DNA of 64,000 bases from Streptomyces sp. R41 (GCF_041053055.1 NZ_CP163443.1:6679001-6743000), one strand, 5' to 3'; positions 1-8,416 are shown, counted from the first letter of the stretch. Notes: generated by a model not told the origin, from the sequence alone. Program-made: numbers and translations.

Positions 1-1
1 G

Positions 2-319
2 CGTGTGCTGTACCCGGGCCTCCCGGAGCACCCCGGTCACGAGATCGCCGCCAAGCAGATGAGGGCATTCGGCGGCATGGTCTCCTTCCAGGTCGAGGGC
101 GGCGAGGAGGCGGCCGTCGAGGTCTGCAACCGCGCCAAGGTGTTCACCCTCGGCGAGTCCCTGGGCGGCGTCGAGTCCCTGATCGAGCACCCGGGACGCA
201 TGACGCACGCGTCGGCGGCCGGTTCGGCGCTCGAGGTCCCCGGCGATCTCGTACGCCTCTCCGTGGGCATCGAGAACGTCGACGACCTGCTCCAGGACCT
301 GCAGCAGGCCCTCGGCTAG
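2..319 (+). CDS. metB: Cystathionine gamma-synthase, C-terminal fragment (5' end outside window)
   Basis: The last 105 codons of a PLP-dependent Cys/Met-metabolism enzyme; the N-terminal part, with the PLP lysine, lies before the window. The visible end has the family's C-terminal signature: FGGMVSF, then LGESLGGVESLIEHP and MTHAS, then a final VRLSVGIENVDDL helix. This family makes cystathionine from O-acyl-homoserine and cysteine (MetB), or cleaves it (gamma-lyase). The C-terminal part cannot separate the two; gamma-synthase is my reading from the usual Streptomyces context. The gene ends 13 bp before the end of the convergent next gene, with no obvious hairpin between them. Confidence 0.85.
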   Translation, partial: RVLYPGLPEHPGHEIAAKQMRAFGGMVSFQVEGGEEAAVEVCNRAKVFTLGESLGGVESLIEHPGRMTHASAAGSALEVPGDLVRLSVGIENVDDLLQDLQQALG

Positions 320-332
320 GCAGCGGCCGCAG

Positions 333-581
333 TCACCAGCCCGTCAGCGGTGGAGTCGTCTCCGACGGCGGCTCCACCCACGGGCGGGCCATGCTCGCCC
401 AGACGATGAAGGCGACGGCCGCGGCGAACAGCAGCAGCCACATCAGGCGCCGGGCCACCGTCCTGCGGCGCAGCATGCGCCCGCCACGGCGTACGACGTC
501 CGCGTACAGGTCGGGCGGCACCGGGGGCGGCGCCTGCTCCAGCATCCGCCGTACGGCCGCCTCACGCTCGGGCAGATTCAC
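333..581 (-). CDS. Small single-pass membrane protein coupled to the upstream sigma factor
   Basis: An 82-residue protein with a cytoplasmic N-terminal part of about 45 residues, one strongly hydrophobic segment (LMWLLLFAAAVAFIVWA, about residues 47-64) and a short proline-rich outer tail. The GTG start overlaps the TGA of the sigma-factor gene (TGA 578-580, GTG 579-581), so the two are probably translationally coupled. Position and topology suggest a membrane partner or anti-sigma-like protein. No ZAS zinc motif (HxxxCxxC) is present, so an anti-sigma role is inferred from context only. Confidence 0.75.
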   Translation of the reverse strand: MNLPEREAAVRRMLEQAPPPVPPDLYADVVRRGGRMLRRRTVARRLMWLLLFAAAVAFIVWASMARPWVEPPSETTPPLTGW

Positions 582-1075
582 GACGGCGCCACCTCCACCC
601 TGGTCGGTGCCGGGCCCCGTGGCGGGTGCAGCAGCGTCGCCATCGCGCGGGCGCAGATCGTGTGTACACGTTCCGTGGGGAGCCCGAGCAGGGCCGCCGT
701 CTGTTCCTCGGCGACCCCCTCGTACAGCCGCAGGACCAGAATCAGCCGCTCCTGGGGCGTGAGCCGGCCCAGGACGTTGTCGGCGGAGGGGCGCGGCCGC
801 CCGAAGCTCCCGTACTGGTGCCAGGCCGAGCGCGCGAAGCGCACGGCCAGTTGTTGGCGGGCGCGGTCGTACGGGTCCTCGCCGCGCAGCCGGTCCCAGG
901 AGGCGTACGTGTGGGCGAGGGCCAGCGTCAGCAGGCGCCGGGCGCGCGGGTTGGCATCCCGGGGCTCCGCCGTGAGCAGCGTGGCGGCATGCAGCAGCCG
1001 CCCTGCCGCGCCCGCGACGAACGCCTCGAACTCCCGGGCCCGGCGGGCGCCTTGGGACGCATGCCGTTCTCGCAC
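578..1075 (-). CDS. SigE-family (ECF-like) RNA polymerase sigma factor
   Basis: About 165 residues. The N-terminal part (EFEAFVAGAAGRLLHAATLL) resembles sigma region 2 of the actinobacterial SigE family. The C-terminal part has a clear region 4 helix-turn-helix: LTPQERLILVLRLYEG, then EEQTAALLGLPTERV and a final ARAMATL helix. The usual region-2 stretch (A-EDLVQ) is not recognisable; PRARRLLTLALAHTYASW stands in its place, so core binding or promoter melting may be unusual. The GTG at 1073-1075 is preferred because GGAGG lies 4 nt before it; a second GTG lies directly upstream. It is coupled to the downstream membrane protein by a 4-bp overlap. Confidence 0.8.
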   Translation of the reverse strand: MRERHASQGARRAREFEAFVAGAAGRLLHAATLLTAEPRDANPRARRLLTLALAHTYASWDRLRGEDPYDRARQQLAVRFARSAWHQYGSFGRPRPSADNVLGRLTPQERLILVLRLYEGVAEEQTAALLGLPTERVHTICARAMATLLHPPRGPAPTRVEVAPS

Positions 1076-1293
1076 CACGCCTCCGCCTGAGGGCGACCTT
1101 GAGGGAAACGGGGCCCCGGCCGCGTACGACAGGCCGCACCGCGTACGACAAGGACCCGGTCTCATATGAGGCCAGGCGCCGCCTTCCGGTCAAGAGTCCG
1201 GAGCACACGCACGCGCGCGTGGAGAGCGGGGAGATCCGGAAACGGCCTACGCGCGCGTGCCGACCGGGGGCGTGGTGAAGTGGCCCGGGTCGT
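1076..1293. other. Intergenic region with a duplicated TGTCGTACGCGG element
   Basis: This 218-bp stretch upstream of the sigma-factor gene has no convincing gene. On the minus strand TGTCGTACGCGG occurs twice, 20 bp apart (around 1120-1152). It could be part of the sigma-gene promoter or an operator. Confidence 0.35.
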
Positions 1294-1818
1294 TCAGGAA
1301 GTCGGCTGCGACTCGGCGCCGGGCAGGCCCTGTGTCGCCTGGCGGGCGGAAAGCGCGCTGTTGAAGCGCGTGAGGAGCGTGCAGAACGCCTCGCGCTCCT
1401 CCGGCGCCCAGTCGTGTGTCAGCTCGGCCATCAACTGGCGCCTGGAGGAGCGCACTTCGTCGAGGCGGGACTGCCCGCGCGGCGACAGCTGGAGCACCAC
1501 CGCACGCCCGTCCTCGGGGTGCGAGGTGCGCTTGACGAGCCCGGTGTCGACCAGCGGCGCCACCTGCCGGGTGACCGTCGAGGAGTCGATGCCCATGCTC
1601 GCGGCGAGCGCCTTGACGCCCATGGGGCCTTCCTTGTCGAGGCGGTTGAGCAGCAGGTACGCGGCGCGGTCCATGGAGTTGCGCACCTGCCCCACCCCGC
1701 CGAGCCGGGTCTGTTCGGCACGGCGCGCGAAGACCGCGACCTCGTGCTGCAGCGTGTCCAGAAGACCGGTGTCACCGACGGTCGTCATGTCCATCGACAT
1801 TTCAGGTGTTGTGGGCAT
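1294..1818 (-). CDS. MarR-family transcriptional regulator
   Basis: 174 residues with the typical MarR layout. A winged helix-turn-helix (LLNRLDKEGPMGVKALAASM, then DSSTVTRQVAPLVDTGLV) is followed by the beta-hairpin wing (RTSHPEDGRAVVLQLSPRG) and a C-terminal dimerisation helix. It is divergently transcribed from the threonine dehydratase gene, separated by about 145 bp holding a long inverted repeat, so it may control itself and ilvA. The ligand cannot be deduced. Confidence 0.92.
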   Translation of the reverse strand: MPTTPEMSMDMTTVGDTGLLDTLQHEVAVFARRAEQTRLGGVGQVRNSMDRAAYLLLNRLDKEGPMGVKALAASMGIDSSTVTRQVAPLVDTGLVKRTSHPEDGRAVVLQLSPRGQSRLDEVRSSRRQLMAELTHDWAPEEREAFCTLLTRFNSALSARQATQGLPGAESQPTS

Positions 1819-1903
1819 GGCCGGGGGCTCAATTCATGCGTGGGGAGCTGGGTTGGGGGACAGGGTACGCGGCCGGGGCGCGGGCCGTACCGACGCTGCG
1901 CAA

Positions 1904-1960
1904 ACCAGTCTCGGAGCGTGGTCACGGCGGGAGTGCGCCCGCGTGAACTGCGAGACTGGT
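1904..1960 (+). promoter_or_regulatory. Long stem-loop over the translation start of ilvA
   Basis: ACCAGTCTCG at 1904-1913 is perfectly complementary to CGAGACTGGT at 1951-1960. Between them a second stem forms (CACG 1923-1926 with CGTG 1942-1945, then CGGG 1928-1931 with CCCG 1938-1941). The 3' arm ends just before the ATG at 1965 and covers the likely ribosome-binding site. It could be a translational control hairpin, or the two half-sites could bind the divergently encoded MarR protein. Confidence 0.5.
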
Positions 1961-1964
1961 GGTC

Positions 1965-3194
1965 ATGAGCTACAGCACGGCTGACTCCTTGCACAGCGTG
2001 ACTCTCGACGACGTACGTGGCGCGCAGAAGATGCTCACGGGTGTGGCGCGGGTGACCGCGATGGAGGGCAGCAGGTACTTGTCCCAGCTGGTGGGCGCGC
2101 CGGTCCACTTCAAGTGCGAGAACCTCCAGCGCACGGGTTCGTTCAAGCTGCGCGGCGCGTACGTGCGGATCGCGGGGCTGCTTCCCGAGGAGCGCGCGGC
2201 GGGTGTCGTCGCGGCCAGCGCGGGCAACCACGCGCAGGGCGTCGCCCTTGCCTCCTCGCTGCTCGGCGTGCGTTCCACGGTCTTCATGCCGACCGGCGCC
2301 CCGCTGCCGAAGGTCGCGGCCACGCACGACTACGGCGCCGAGGTGAGGCTGCACGGACAGGTGGTGGACGAGACGCTGGCCGCCGCGCAGGAGTACGCGG
2401 CCGAGACGGGCGCCGTGTTCATCCACCCCTTCGACCACCCCGACATCATCGCGGGCCAGGGCACGGTCGGCCTGGAGATCCTTGAGCAGTGCCCCGAGGT
2501 GCGCACGATCGTCGTCGGGATCGGCGGCGGCGGCCTCGCCGCGGGCGTCGCGCTCGCGGTGAAGTCGATCCGTCCGGACGTACGGATCGTCGGTGTGCAG
2601 GCGGAGGGCGCCGCGGCGTACCCGCCCTCGCTGGCGGCCGGGCACCCGGTGTCGATCGAGAACCCGGCGACGATGGCCGACGGCATCAAGGTCGGACGGC
2701 CGGGCGACGTACCTTTCCGCCTCGTCGACGAACTGGTCGACGAGGTTCGCACGGTCTCCGAGAACAATCTCTCCAGCGCGCTGCTGCTCTGCCTGGAGCG
2801 CGCCAAGCTGGTCGTCGAGCCGGCCGGCGCGAGCCCCGTCGCCGCGCTGCTGCGCGAGCCCGGAGCCTTCGAGGGCCCGGTCGTGGCCCTGCTGTCGGGC
2901 GGCAACGTGGACCCGCTGCTGATGCAGCGCATCCTTCGCCACGGCATGGCGGCAGGCGGCCGTTACCTGGCGGTCACGCTGCGGTTGACCGACCGTCCCG
3001 GAGCCCTGGCCACACTTCTCGGGGTGTTGTCAGTGGCGGACGCTAACGTCCTCGATGTGAGCCACGTACGGACCGATCCACGGCTCGGGCTCACAGAGGT
3101 GGAGGTCGAGCTGCACCTGGAGACGAAGGGCCCCGAGCACTGCGCCGAGGTGAACCGGGCGTTGCGCGAGGCGGGTTACACAGTCATCGACTGA
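1965..3194 (+). CDS. ilvA: Threonine dehydratase (threonine ammonia-lyase), ACT-domain form
   Basis: 409 residues. It deaminates L-threonine to 2-oxobutanoate with PLP, the first step toward isoleucine. The PLP lysine lies in GSFKLRGA (about K61), followed by SAGNHAQG and the glycine-rich phosphate loop GIGGGGLAAG. A single C-terminal ACT domain starts at about residue 335 (LAVTLRLTDRPGALATLL). The length and single ACT domain match the TdcB-like/actinobacterial form rather than the longer E. coli IlvA with two regulatory domains, so its feedback behaviour cannot be assumed. An in-frame GTG at 1959 is an alternative start. It is divergent from the MarR gene and preceded by a stem-loop. Confidence 0.9.
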   Translation: MSYSTADSLHSVTLDDVRGAQKMLTGVARVTAMEGSRYLSQLVGAPVHFKCENLQRTGSFKLRGAYVRIAGLLPEERAAGVVAASAGNHAQGVALASSLLGVRSTVFMPTGAPLPKVAATHDYGAEVRLHGQVVDETLAAAQEYAAETGAVFIHPFDHPDIIAGQGTVGLEILEQCPEVRTIVVGIGGGGLAAGVALAVKSIRPDVRIVGVQAEGAAAYPPSLAAGHPVSIENPATMADGIKVGRPGDVPFRLVDELVDEVRTVSENNLSSALLLCLERAKLVVEPAGASPVAALLREPGAFEGPVVALLSGGNVDPLLMQRILRHGMAAGGRYLAVTLRLTDRPGALATLLGVLSVADANVLDVSHVRTDPRLGLTEVEVELHLETKGPEHCAEVNRALREAGYTVID

Positions 3195-3237
3195 GGTCAC
3201 GAGCCTCCTCGTCTCCCGTCAGAAAAATCTGTTGAGG

Positions 3238-3255
3238 AACGCGATACATCGCGTT
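3238..3255. promoter_or_regulatory. Perfect 18-bp palindrome upstream of the ABC exporter
   Basis: AACGCGATACATCGCGTT is two perfect 8-bp arms around AC, 118 bp before the exporter start. It looks like a dimeric repressor operator (TetR or PadR type). The regulator is not identified in this window. Confidence 0.55.
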
Positions 3256-3372
3256 ATGGTGTGTCCCGCGCCACAGAACTGCCGGGCGGACGAAGCGTCC
3301 GCCCGTTGGGTGGCGTTGAAGCAATAAAAGTAAGACTTTTCGTGAACATCCCCAACGACGTGGAGAACTCAC

Positions 3373-4383
3373 ATGCCAGGCGCCATCTATGCCGAAGGCC
3401 TGGTGAAGACCTTCGGTGACGTAAGGGCTCTGGACGGCGTCGATCTCGATGTCCCGGAGGGCACCGTGCTGGGCCTGCTCGGGCCGAACGGCGCGGGAAA
3501 GACGACCGCGGTCCGCTGCCTGACGACCCTGCTGCGCCCCGACAGCGGCAAGGCGGTCGTCGCGGGCGTCGACGTACTCAAGCACCCCGACGCGGTACGG
3601 CGCAGGGTCGGCCTCTCCGGACAGTTCGCCGCGGTCGACGAGTACCTGACCGGCCGCGAGAACCTCCAGATGGTCGGCCAGCTCTACCAGATGAAGGCGA
3701 AGGCGGCGAAGACGCGGGCGGACGAGCTGCTGGAGCAGTTCAACCTCGCGGACGCGGCCGACCGCACCGCGAAGACGTACTCCGGCGGCATGCGCCGCAG
3801 GCTCGACCTGGCGGCCGCCCTGGTCGTCTCGCCCCCGGTGATGTTCATGGACGAGCCGACGACCGGCCTCGACCCGCGCAACCGCCAGCAACTGTGGGAT
3901 GTCATCAAGCAGCTGGTCTCGGGGGGTACGACGCTGCTGCTGACCACCCAGTACCTGGAAGAGGCCGACCACCTCGCGCACGACATCTGCGTGGTCGACC
4001 ACGGCCGGGTCATCGCCCGCGGCACCGCCGACCAGCTCAAGGCGCAGACCGGCGGCGAGCGCGTCGAGGTCGTCGTGCACGAGCGCGAGCACATAGAGAC
4101 CGCCTCGGAGGTGCTCCGCGGCTTCGGCAAGGGCGAGACCACGATCGAGGAGCACACCCGCAAGCTCACCGTGCCCGTCACCGGCGGTGCGAAGCTGCTC
4201 GCGGAGGTCATCCGCGAGCTCGACACCCGCGGCATCGAGATCGACGACATCGGCCTGCGCCGCCCCACCCTGGACGACGTCTTCCTCTCCCTCACCGGTC
4301 ACGTGGCCGAAGAGCGGGACGAGGTCAACGGAGTGGCGGACGGCGGCAAGGGCCCCAAGCGCAAGAAGGAGGCCGGCAAGTGA
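3373..4383 (+). CDS. Daunorubicin-type (DrrA) ABC exporter ATP-binding subunit
   Basis: 336 residues. It carries all ABC ATPase motifs: Walker A GPNGAGKTT (residues 37-45), signature YSGGMRRRLDLA, Walker B VMFMDEPTTGLDP and the switch histidine region (LLLTTQYLEEADHLA). The C-terminal domain, ending in LRRPTLDDVFLSLTGH, is typical of the DrrA/ABCB-2 drug exporters. Its TGA overlaps the GTG of the permease gene, so the pair forms one exporter. The upstream 178 bp contains a perfect palindrome that could be its operator. Substrate unknown. Confidence 0.93.
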   Translation: MPGAIYAEGLVKTFGDVRALDGVDLDVPEGTVLGLLGPNGAGKTTAVRCLTTLLRPDSGKAVVAGVDVLKHPDAVRRRVGLSGQFAAVDEYLTGRENLQMVGQLYQMKAKAAKTRADELLEQFNLADAADRTAKTYSGGMRRRLDLAAALVVSPPVMFMDEPTTGLDPRNRQQLWDVIKQLVSGGTTLLLTTQYLEEADHLAHDICVVDHGRVIARGTADQLKAQTGGERVEVVVHEREHIETASEVLRGFGKGETTIEEHTRKLTVPVTGGAKLLAEVIRELDTRGIEIDDIGLRRPTLDDVFLSLTGHVAEERDEVNGVADGGKGPKRKKEAGK

Positions 4384-5237
4384 GTGCCGTGACCGATGCC
4401 GTGCAGGTCGCGGCCCCCTCGAACCCGATCGGCCAGTCCATCCGTGACTCGCTGGTCGTCGCCAAGCGCAACCTGATCAGGATGTCCCGGATCCCGGAGA
4501 TGGTGATCTTCGGGCTGATCCAGCCGATCATGTTCGTGGTGCTGTTCAGCTATGTCTTCGGCGGCTCCATGATGATCGGTGGCAGCACCAGCCCCACCGA
4601 CTACCGCAACTTCCTGATGGCCGGCATCTTCGCGCAGACCGTCACCTTCGCCACCGCGGGCGCCGGCGCGGGCATCGCCGACGACATGCACAAGGGCCTG
4701 ATCGACCGCTTCCGCTCGCTGCCCATGGCCCGCGGTGCGGTATTGACCGGGCGCACGCTCGCCGACCTCGTGCAGACCGCGCTGACCCTGCTGGTCCTCG
4801 CGGTCGTCGCTCTGCTGGTCGGCTGGCGGGTCGGCTCGGACAGCGACACCAACGCGGGCAAGGTGCTGGGTGCCTTCGCGCTGCTGCTCCTCGCCGGGTA
4901 CGCGTTCACCTGGATCGGCGCGCTGATCGGCCTCTCGGTCCGCACGCCGGAGGCGGCCACGTCGGGCGGACTGATCTGGCTCTTCCCGGTCACGTTCATC
5001 TCGAACGCGTTCGTGGACTCCAGCAACATGACCCCGTGGTTGCGGCACATCGCGGACTGGAACCCGTTCAGCGCCACTGTGCAGGCCTGCCGCGTGCTGT
5101 TCGGCAATCCGGGTCAGTCGACATCGGACGCCTGGCCGATGCAGCACTCGGTCTGGGCCTCGGTGATCTACTCGGTCCTGATCATCCTGATATTCAGGAC
5201 GCTGGCGGTGCGCAAGTACCGATCCGCCACGGCCTGA
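4380..5237 (+). CDS. ABC-2 type (DrrB-like) exporter permease
   Basis: 285 residues from a GTG overlapping the ATPase stop by 4 bp. About six membrane helices are visible, beginning with MVIFGLIQPIMFVVLFSYVF. Between helices is the conserved MHKGLIDRFRSLPMARGAVL loop of ABC-2 permeases, and the last helix is ASVIYSVLIILIF. With the preceding ATPase it should export a hydrophobic compound. A bidirectional hairpin terminator follows directly. Confidence 0.92.
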   Translation: MSAVTDAVQVAAPSNPIGQSIRDSLVVAKRNLIRMSRIPEMVIFGLIQPIMFVVLFSYVFGGSMMIGGSTSPTDYRNFLMAGIFAQTVTFATAGAGAGIADDMHKGLIDRFRSLPMARGAVLTGRTLADLVQTALTLLVLAVVALLVGWRVGSDSDTNAGKVLGAFALLLLAGYAFTWIGALIGLSVRTPEAATSGGLIWLFPVTFISNAFVDSSNMTPWLRHIADWNPFSATVQACRVLFGNPGQSTSDAWPMQHSVWASVIYSVLIILIFRTLAVRKYRSATA

Positions 5238-5248
5238 CCCGGGCATGA

Positions 5249-5280
5249 CGATGCCCCCGGCCGCGCGGCCGGGGGCATCG
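5249..5280. terminator. Bidirectional hairpin terminator between convergent genes
   Basis: A perfect 32-bp palindrome. The arm CGATGCCCCCGGCC is followed by its exact complement around a short GCGC centre. It lies 12 bp after the permease stop and 22 bp beyond the stop of the convergent greA, so it can serve both. There is no U-tract, which is common in Streptomyces. Confidence 0.85.
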
Positions 5281-5301
5281 CCGTAGTCGCTGGTCCTGGG
5301 C

Positions 5302-5799
5302 TCAGCCCTGGTACGGCTCGGCCTTGAGGATCTTCACCGAGGCGAACTTGCCGTTCGGCAGTTCGTACTGGGCGTCCTCGCCGACCTTCTTGCCGTTCAC
5401 ACCGGAGCCCAGCGGGGACTGCGGCGAGTACGTCTCGATGTCGGAGCTGGCGTACTCGCGCGAGGCCAGCAGGAAGTCCAGGGTGTCGTCCTCGTCGCCG
5501 TCGAAGGCGATGGTGACGACCATGCCCGGCGCGACCACGCCGTCCGCCGCGGGAGCTTCGCCTACCTTGGCGTTCTCCAGGAGCTGGGTCAGCTGGCGCA
5601 CACGGAGCTCCTGCTTGCCCTGCTCCTCCTTGGCCGCGTGGTACCCGCCGTTCTCGCGCAGGTCCCCCTCCTCGCGCGCGGCCGCGATCTTGGCGGCGAT
5701 CTCCGTGCGCGCAGGACCAGACAGGTACTCCAGCTCGGCCTTCAGCTGGTTGTACGCCTCCTGGGTCAGCCAGGTGACGTTCTCGCTGGTCTGGGTCAC
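5302..5799 (-). CDS. greA: Transcription elongation factor GreA
   Basis: 165 residues. It rescues backtracked RNA polymerase by stimulating transcript cleavage. The N-terminal coiled coil contains the acidic tip motif AAREEGDLRENGGYHAAKE, whose acidic residues enter the polymerase secondary channel. The C-terminal FKBP-like domain includes SPQSPLGSGVNGKKVGE. The GTG start gives VTQTSENVTWLT and has GAGGAG 7 nt upstream; a longer ATG start 30 bp upstream would add a poor N-terminus. It is convergent with the ABC exporter. Confidence 0.95.
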   Translation of the reverse strand: MTQTSENVTWLTQEAYNQLKAELEYLSGPARTEIAAKIAAAREEGDLRENGGYHAAKEEQGKQELRVRQLTQLLENAKVGEAPAADGVVAPGMVVTIAFDGDEDDTLDFLLASREYASSDIETYSPQSPLGSGVNGKKVGEDAQYELPNGKFASVKILKAEPYQG

Positions 5800-6022
5800 A
5801 GGTGCTCCTCGTAGGTACTGGGAATACAAAGCATCGCCCTACCCAGAAGAATGTTCCTTCACGGGTGGGCGAAACCACGAGCCTAACAATTCAGTGGCTC
5901 AAGGGGGAGGACATAAGACATCAGAATTACGTCAATGCAGGTCAGCGGGTAGGTGCTGAGGGTGATGCCGACCCGTGTCGGTGCCCGTATCAGCGCCTGT
6001 GTCCGTGCCCATGTCGGTCCGC
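5800..6022. other. Intergenic region upstream of greA
   Basis: 223 bp with no convincing gene. The half nearest the DUF4307 stop has two loosely similar copies of a GTGTCGGTGCCC-like segment (around 5975 and 6001). No clear promoter hexamers were found. Confidence 0.3.
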
Positions 6023-6424
6023 TCAGTCCGCGTGACAGCCGAGCAGCTCCGCCGTGGAGCCGCGGGCCGTCGTACGCAGGGTAACCACCTTGTCGATGCG
6101 TGAGGAGTCCTGGTCGAAACGGAAATCCGCGCGACCCACCTCGGCGCCGTCGGCGTTCTGCGAGCGCAGGGTGCAGTAGCCGTGGGCGTCCGCGTCCTTG
6201 CGCACCTCCAGATGCACCTCGACCGCGCTGTCCGAGACCGCCTTGAAGGTGATCACCTCGGCGCTGATCTTGTTGCCGACGACGTAGTGGTACCCGAACC
6301 AGCCGACCAGGACGAGCAGGGCGACGCCCAGTGCGGAACCGATGACCTTGAGTTTCCGGTCGGCGCGCTCGTCCGCGGAGCGGCCGTACCGGCCCTCGGG
6401 CAGCTGAGTGCTCGCCGTACTCAT
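6023..6424 (-). CDS. DUF4307 single-pass membrane protein
   Basis: 133 residues. A short basic cytoplasmic part (RSADERADRKLKVIG) is followed by one membrane helix (SALGVALLVLVGWFGYHYVV, about residues 30-49) and a soluble beta-rich domain with two cysteines (HGYCTLRSQ and LLGCHAD), likely disulphide-bonded outside the membrane. The composition matches DUF4307, an actinobacterial family that I recall being encoded next to mca. Function is unknown. It is divergent from mca. Confidence 0.85.
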   Translation of the reverse strand: MSTASTQLPEGRYGRSADERADRKLKVIGSALGVALLVLVGWFGYHYVVGNKISAEVITFKAVSDSAVEVHLEVRKDADAHGYCTLRSQNADGAEVGRADFRFDQDSSRIDKVVTLRTTARGSTAELLGCHAD

Positions 6425-6597
6425 GATCGTCCTCTCGGCAGGGCCGGGACCAATGTCCTGGAAGGGGCCCGGAGACCGGGCCCTGGAATTATTGGCCCCC
6501 CGATTCCGTCACTATAGAAGCCGCCCATCGCGCTGTTTCACGCCGGGCGCCGACAGCCGACCTACGAGGCGACAGCCGACTGACCGAGGATTGAGTC

Positions 6598-7479
6598 TTG
6601 ACTGACCAGTTGCGACTGATGGCCGTGCACGCCCACCCCGACGACGAGTCGAGCAAGGGCGCGGCCACCATGGCGAAGTACGTGTCCGAGGGGGTGGACG
6701 TGCTGGTCGTGACCTGCACGGGCGGGGAGCGCGGCTCCATCCTCAATCCGAAGCTTCAGGGCGACAAGTACATCGAGGAGCACATCCACGAGGTACGCAA
6801 GAAGGAGATGGACGAGGCCCGCGAGATCCTCGGGGTCAAGCAGGAGTGGCTCGGCTTCGTCGACTCGGGCCTGCCCGAGGGCGACCCGCTGCCTCCGCTT
6901 CCCGAGGGCTGTTTCGCCCTGGAGGACGTGGACAAGGCGGCCGGCGAGCTGGTCAAGCAGATCCGCTCCTTCCGCCCGCAGGTGATCACCACGTACGACG
7001 AGAACGGTGGTTACCCGCACCCCGACCACATCATGACCCACAAGATCTCGATGGTGGCGTTCGAGGGCGCGGCGGACACCGAGAAGTACCCGGAGTCCGA
7101 GTTCGGCGGGGCGTTCCAGCCGCAGAAGCTCTACTACAACCAGGGCTTCAACCGCCCGCGGACCGAAGCTCTTCACAACGCCCTTCTCGACCGCGGCCTG
7201 GAGTCGCCGTACGGGGAGTGGCTCAAGCGCTGGTCGGAGTTCGAGCGCACCGAGCGCACGCTGACTACGCACGTTCCGTGCGCCGACTTCTTCGAGATCC
7301 GGGACAAGGCGCTGATCGCGCACGCCACCCAGATCGACCCCGACGGCGGCTGGTTCAAGGTCCCCATGGAGATCCAGAAGGAGGTCTGGCCGACCGAGGA
7401 GTACGAGCTCGCCAAGTCCTTCGTCGATACCTCCCTCCCCGAGGACGACCTCTTTGCGGGCATCCGCGACAATGCCTGA
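6598..7479 (+). CDS. mca: Mycothiol S-conjugate amidase
   Basis: 293 residues. It is a zinc amidase of the LmbE/PIG-L family that cleaves mycothiol S-conjugates of toxins to a mercapturic acid and GlcN-Ins, as part of electrophile detoxification. The zinc motif HAHPDDE is near the N-terminus (residues 10-16) and the third ligand is in GGYPHPDH. The strongly conserved segment SSKGAATMAKYVSEGVDV distinguishes it well. The start is TTG at 6598, with GAGGA 7 nt upstream. A small membrane protein gene overlaps its end. Confidence 0.95.
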   Translation: MTDQLRLMAVHAHPDDESSKGAATMAKYVSEGVDVLVVTCTGGERGSILNPKLQGDKYIEEHIHEVRKKEMDEAREILGVKQEWLGFVDSGLPEGDPLPPLPEGCFALEDVDKAAGELVKQIRSFRPQVITTYDENGGYPHPDHIMTHKISMVAFEGAADTEKYPESEFGGAFQPQKLYYNQGFNRPRTEALHNALLDRGLESPYGEWLKRWSEFERTERTLTTHVPCADFFEIRDKALIAHATQIDPDGGWFKVPMEIQKEVWPTEEYELAKSFVDTSLPEDDLFAGIRDNA

Positions 7480-7738
7480 CATGAGCGCAAGCCTGGCACT
7501 GACACAGCTCGTCCCCCTCGCCAAGGAGGTCGACCAGAACAAGGTCACCCCCGGCGTCCTCGGCTTCATCGTCTTCGCGGTGATGGCCCTGGCGGTGTGG
7601 GGGCTGATGAAGTCCATGAACCGGCACATGGGCAAGGTCACCTTCGAGGAGGACTCGGAGAAGGACGCGGGGGCCTCCGGCAAGGCCGCCGACGCCGCGG
7701 CCACCGGGAGTGGGAAGGCCTCGCCCGCGAAGGGCTGA
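7472..7738 (+). CDS. Small single-pass membrane protein downstream of mca
   Basis: 88 residues from ATG 7472, or 85 from ATG 7481; neither has a strong ribosome-binding site. One membrane helix (GVLGFIVFAVMALAVWGLM) is followed by a positive stretch and an Ala/Gly/Ser/Lys-rich tail. It overlaps the mca stop by 8 bp, so it is probably co-translated with mca. Function unknown. Confidence 0.8.
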   Translation: MPDMSASLALTQLVPLAKEVDQNKVTPGVLGFIVFAVMALAVWGLMKSMNRHMGKVTFEEDSEKDAGASGKAADAAATGSGKASPAKG

Positions 7739-7950
7739 GCCCACCCCCGAGTGCGTGGCTCTCGGCGGGAGTGGTCCACCAGTCCGACAGGGACAGGGAC
7801 GGCAGCAGGTGCGCGGACTCCGGCGGCGGACGCCTGGAGTGCGCGCCCGCCGGGCCGTTCCCGCGGACACGCACCTCGCTCGCTTCGACGCCGACGCCGA
7901 CGCAGCGGTGGTCGAGGCCGCCGTGCGGATACGGCACCGCGACACACCGG

Positions 7951-8110
7951 AGCCTGACGGCCGGACGCATCGCAGCCTGACGCCAGCTGCACCGCACCCT
8001 GATGGCCGGACGCATCGCATCCTGATGGCCGGATGCACCGCAGCCTGACGGCCGGACATATCGCAGCCTGACGGCCGGATGCACCCGCACCCTGACGGTC
8101 GACCCTGCCG
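7951..8110. repeat. 23-bp degenerate tandem repeat array
   Basis: Six consecutive units with starts near 7951, 7974, 7996, 8019, 8042 and 8065, plus a partial seventh from 8089. Each contains CCTGACGGCCGGA or a close variant and ends in GCATCGC or GCACCGC. Most units are 23 bp; one is 22 and one is 24. The period is not a multiple of three, so this is not a coding repeat. Confidence 0.85.
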
Positions 8111-8149
8111 CGATCTCGACGGCCGGACGTGCCGGGTTGACGCCCGGAC

Positions 8150-8250
<101 letters not shown>

Positions 8251-8416
8251 GGAGAGCACTCGCGCCCCTGACGGCCGCCTCCACGACGGCCGGGCAACGG
8301 CCGCCGCGTGCCTGGCAAGGATCCGCAGTACGCGCGGCGTCGTCTTCGCATTGGCGGTGCCGCCGGGGAAGATCCCGTGCCCGGCCTCCGAGCGCAGCCC
8401 GTTGGTCAGTGTGGCC

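Noticed and set aside
1959..1967. GTG 1959 as the ilvA start
   Set aside because: ATG 1965 gives the more usual MSYSTADS start; the GTG adds only two residues, so the choice makes little difference.
7951..8110. Possible CRISPR array
   Set aside because: Units are directly adjacent with no unique spacers, and no cas genes are nearby.
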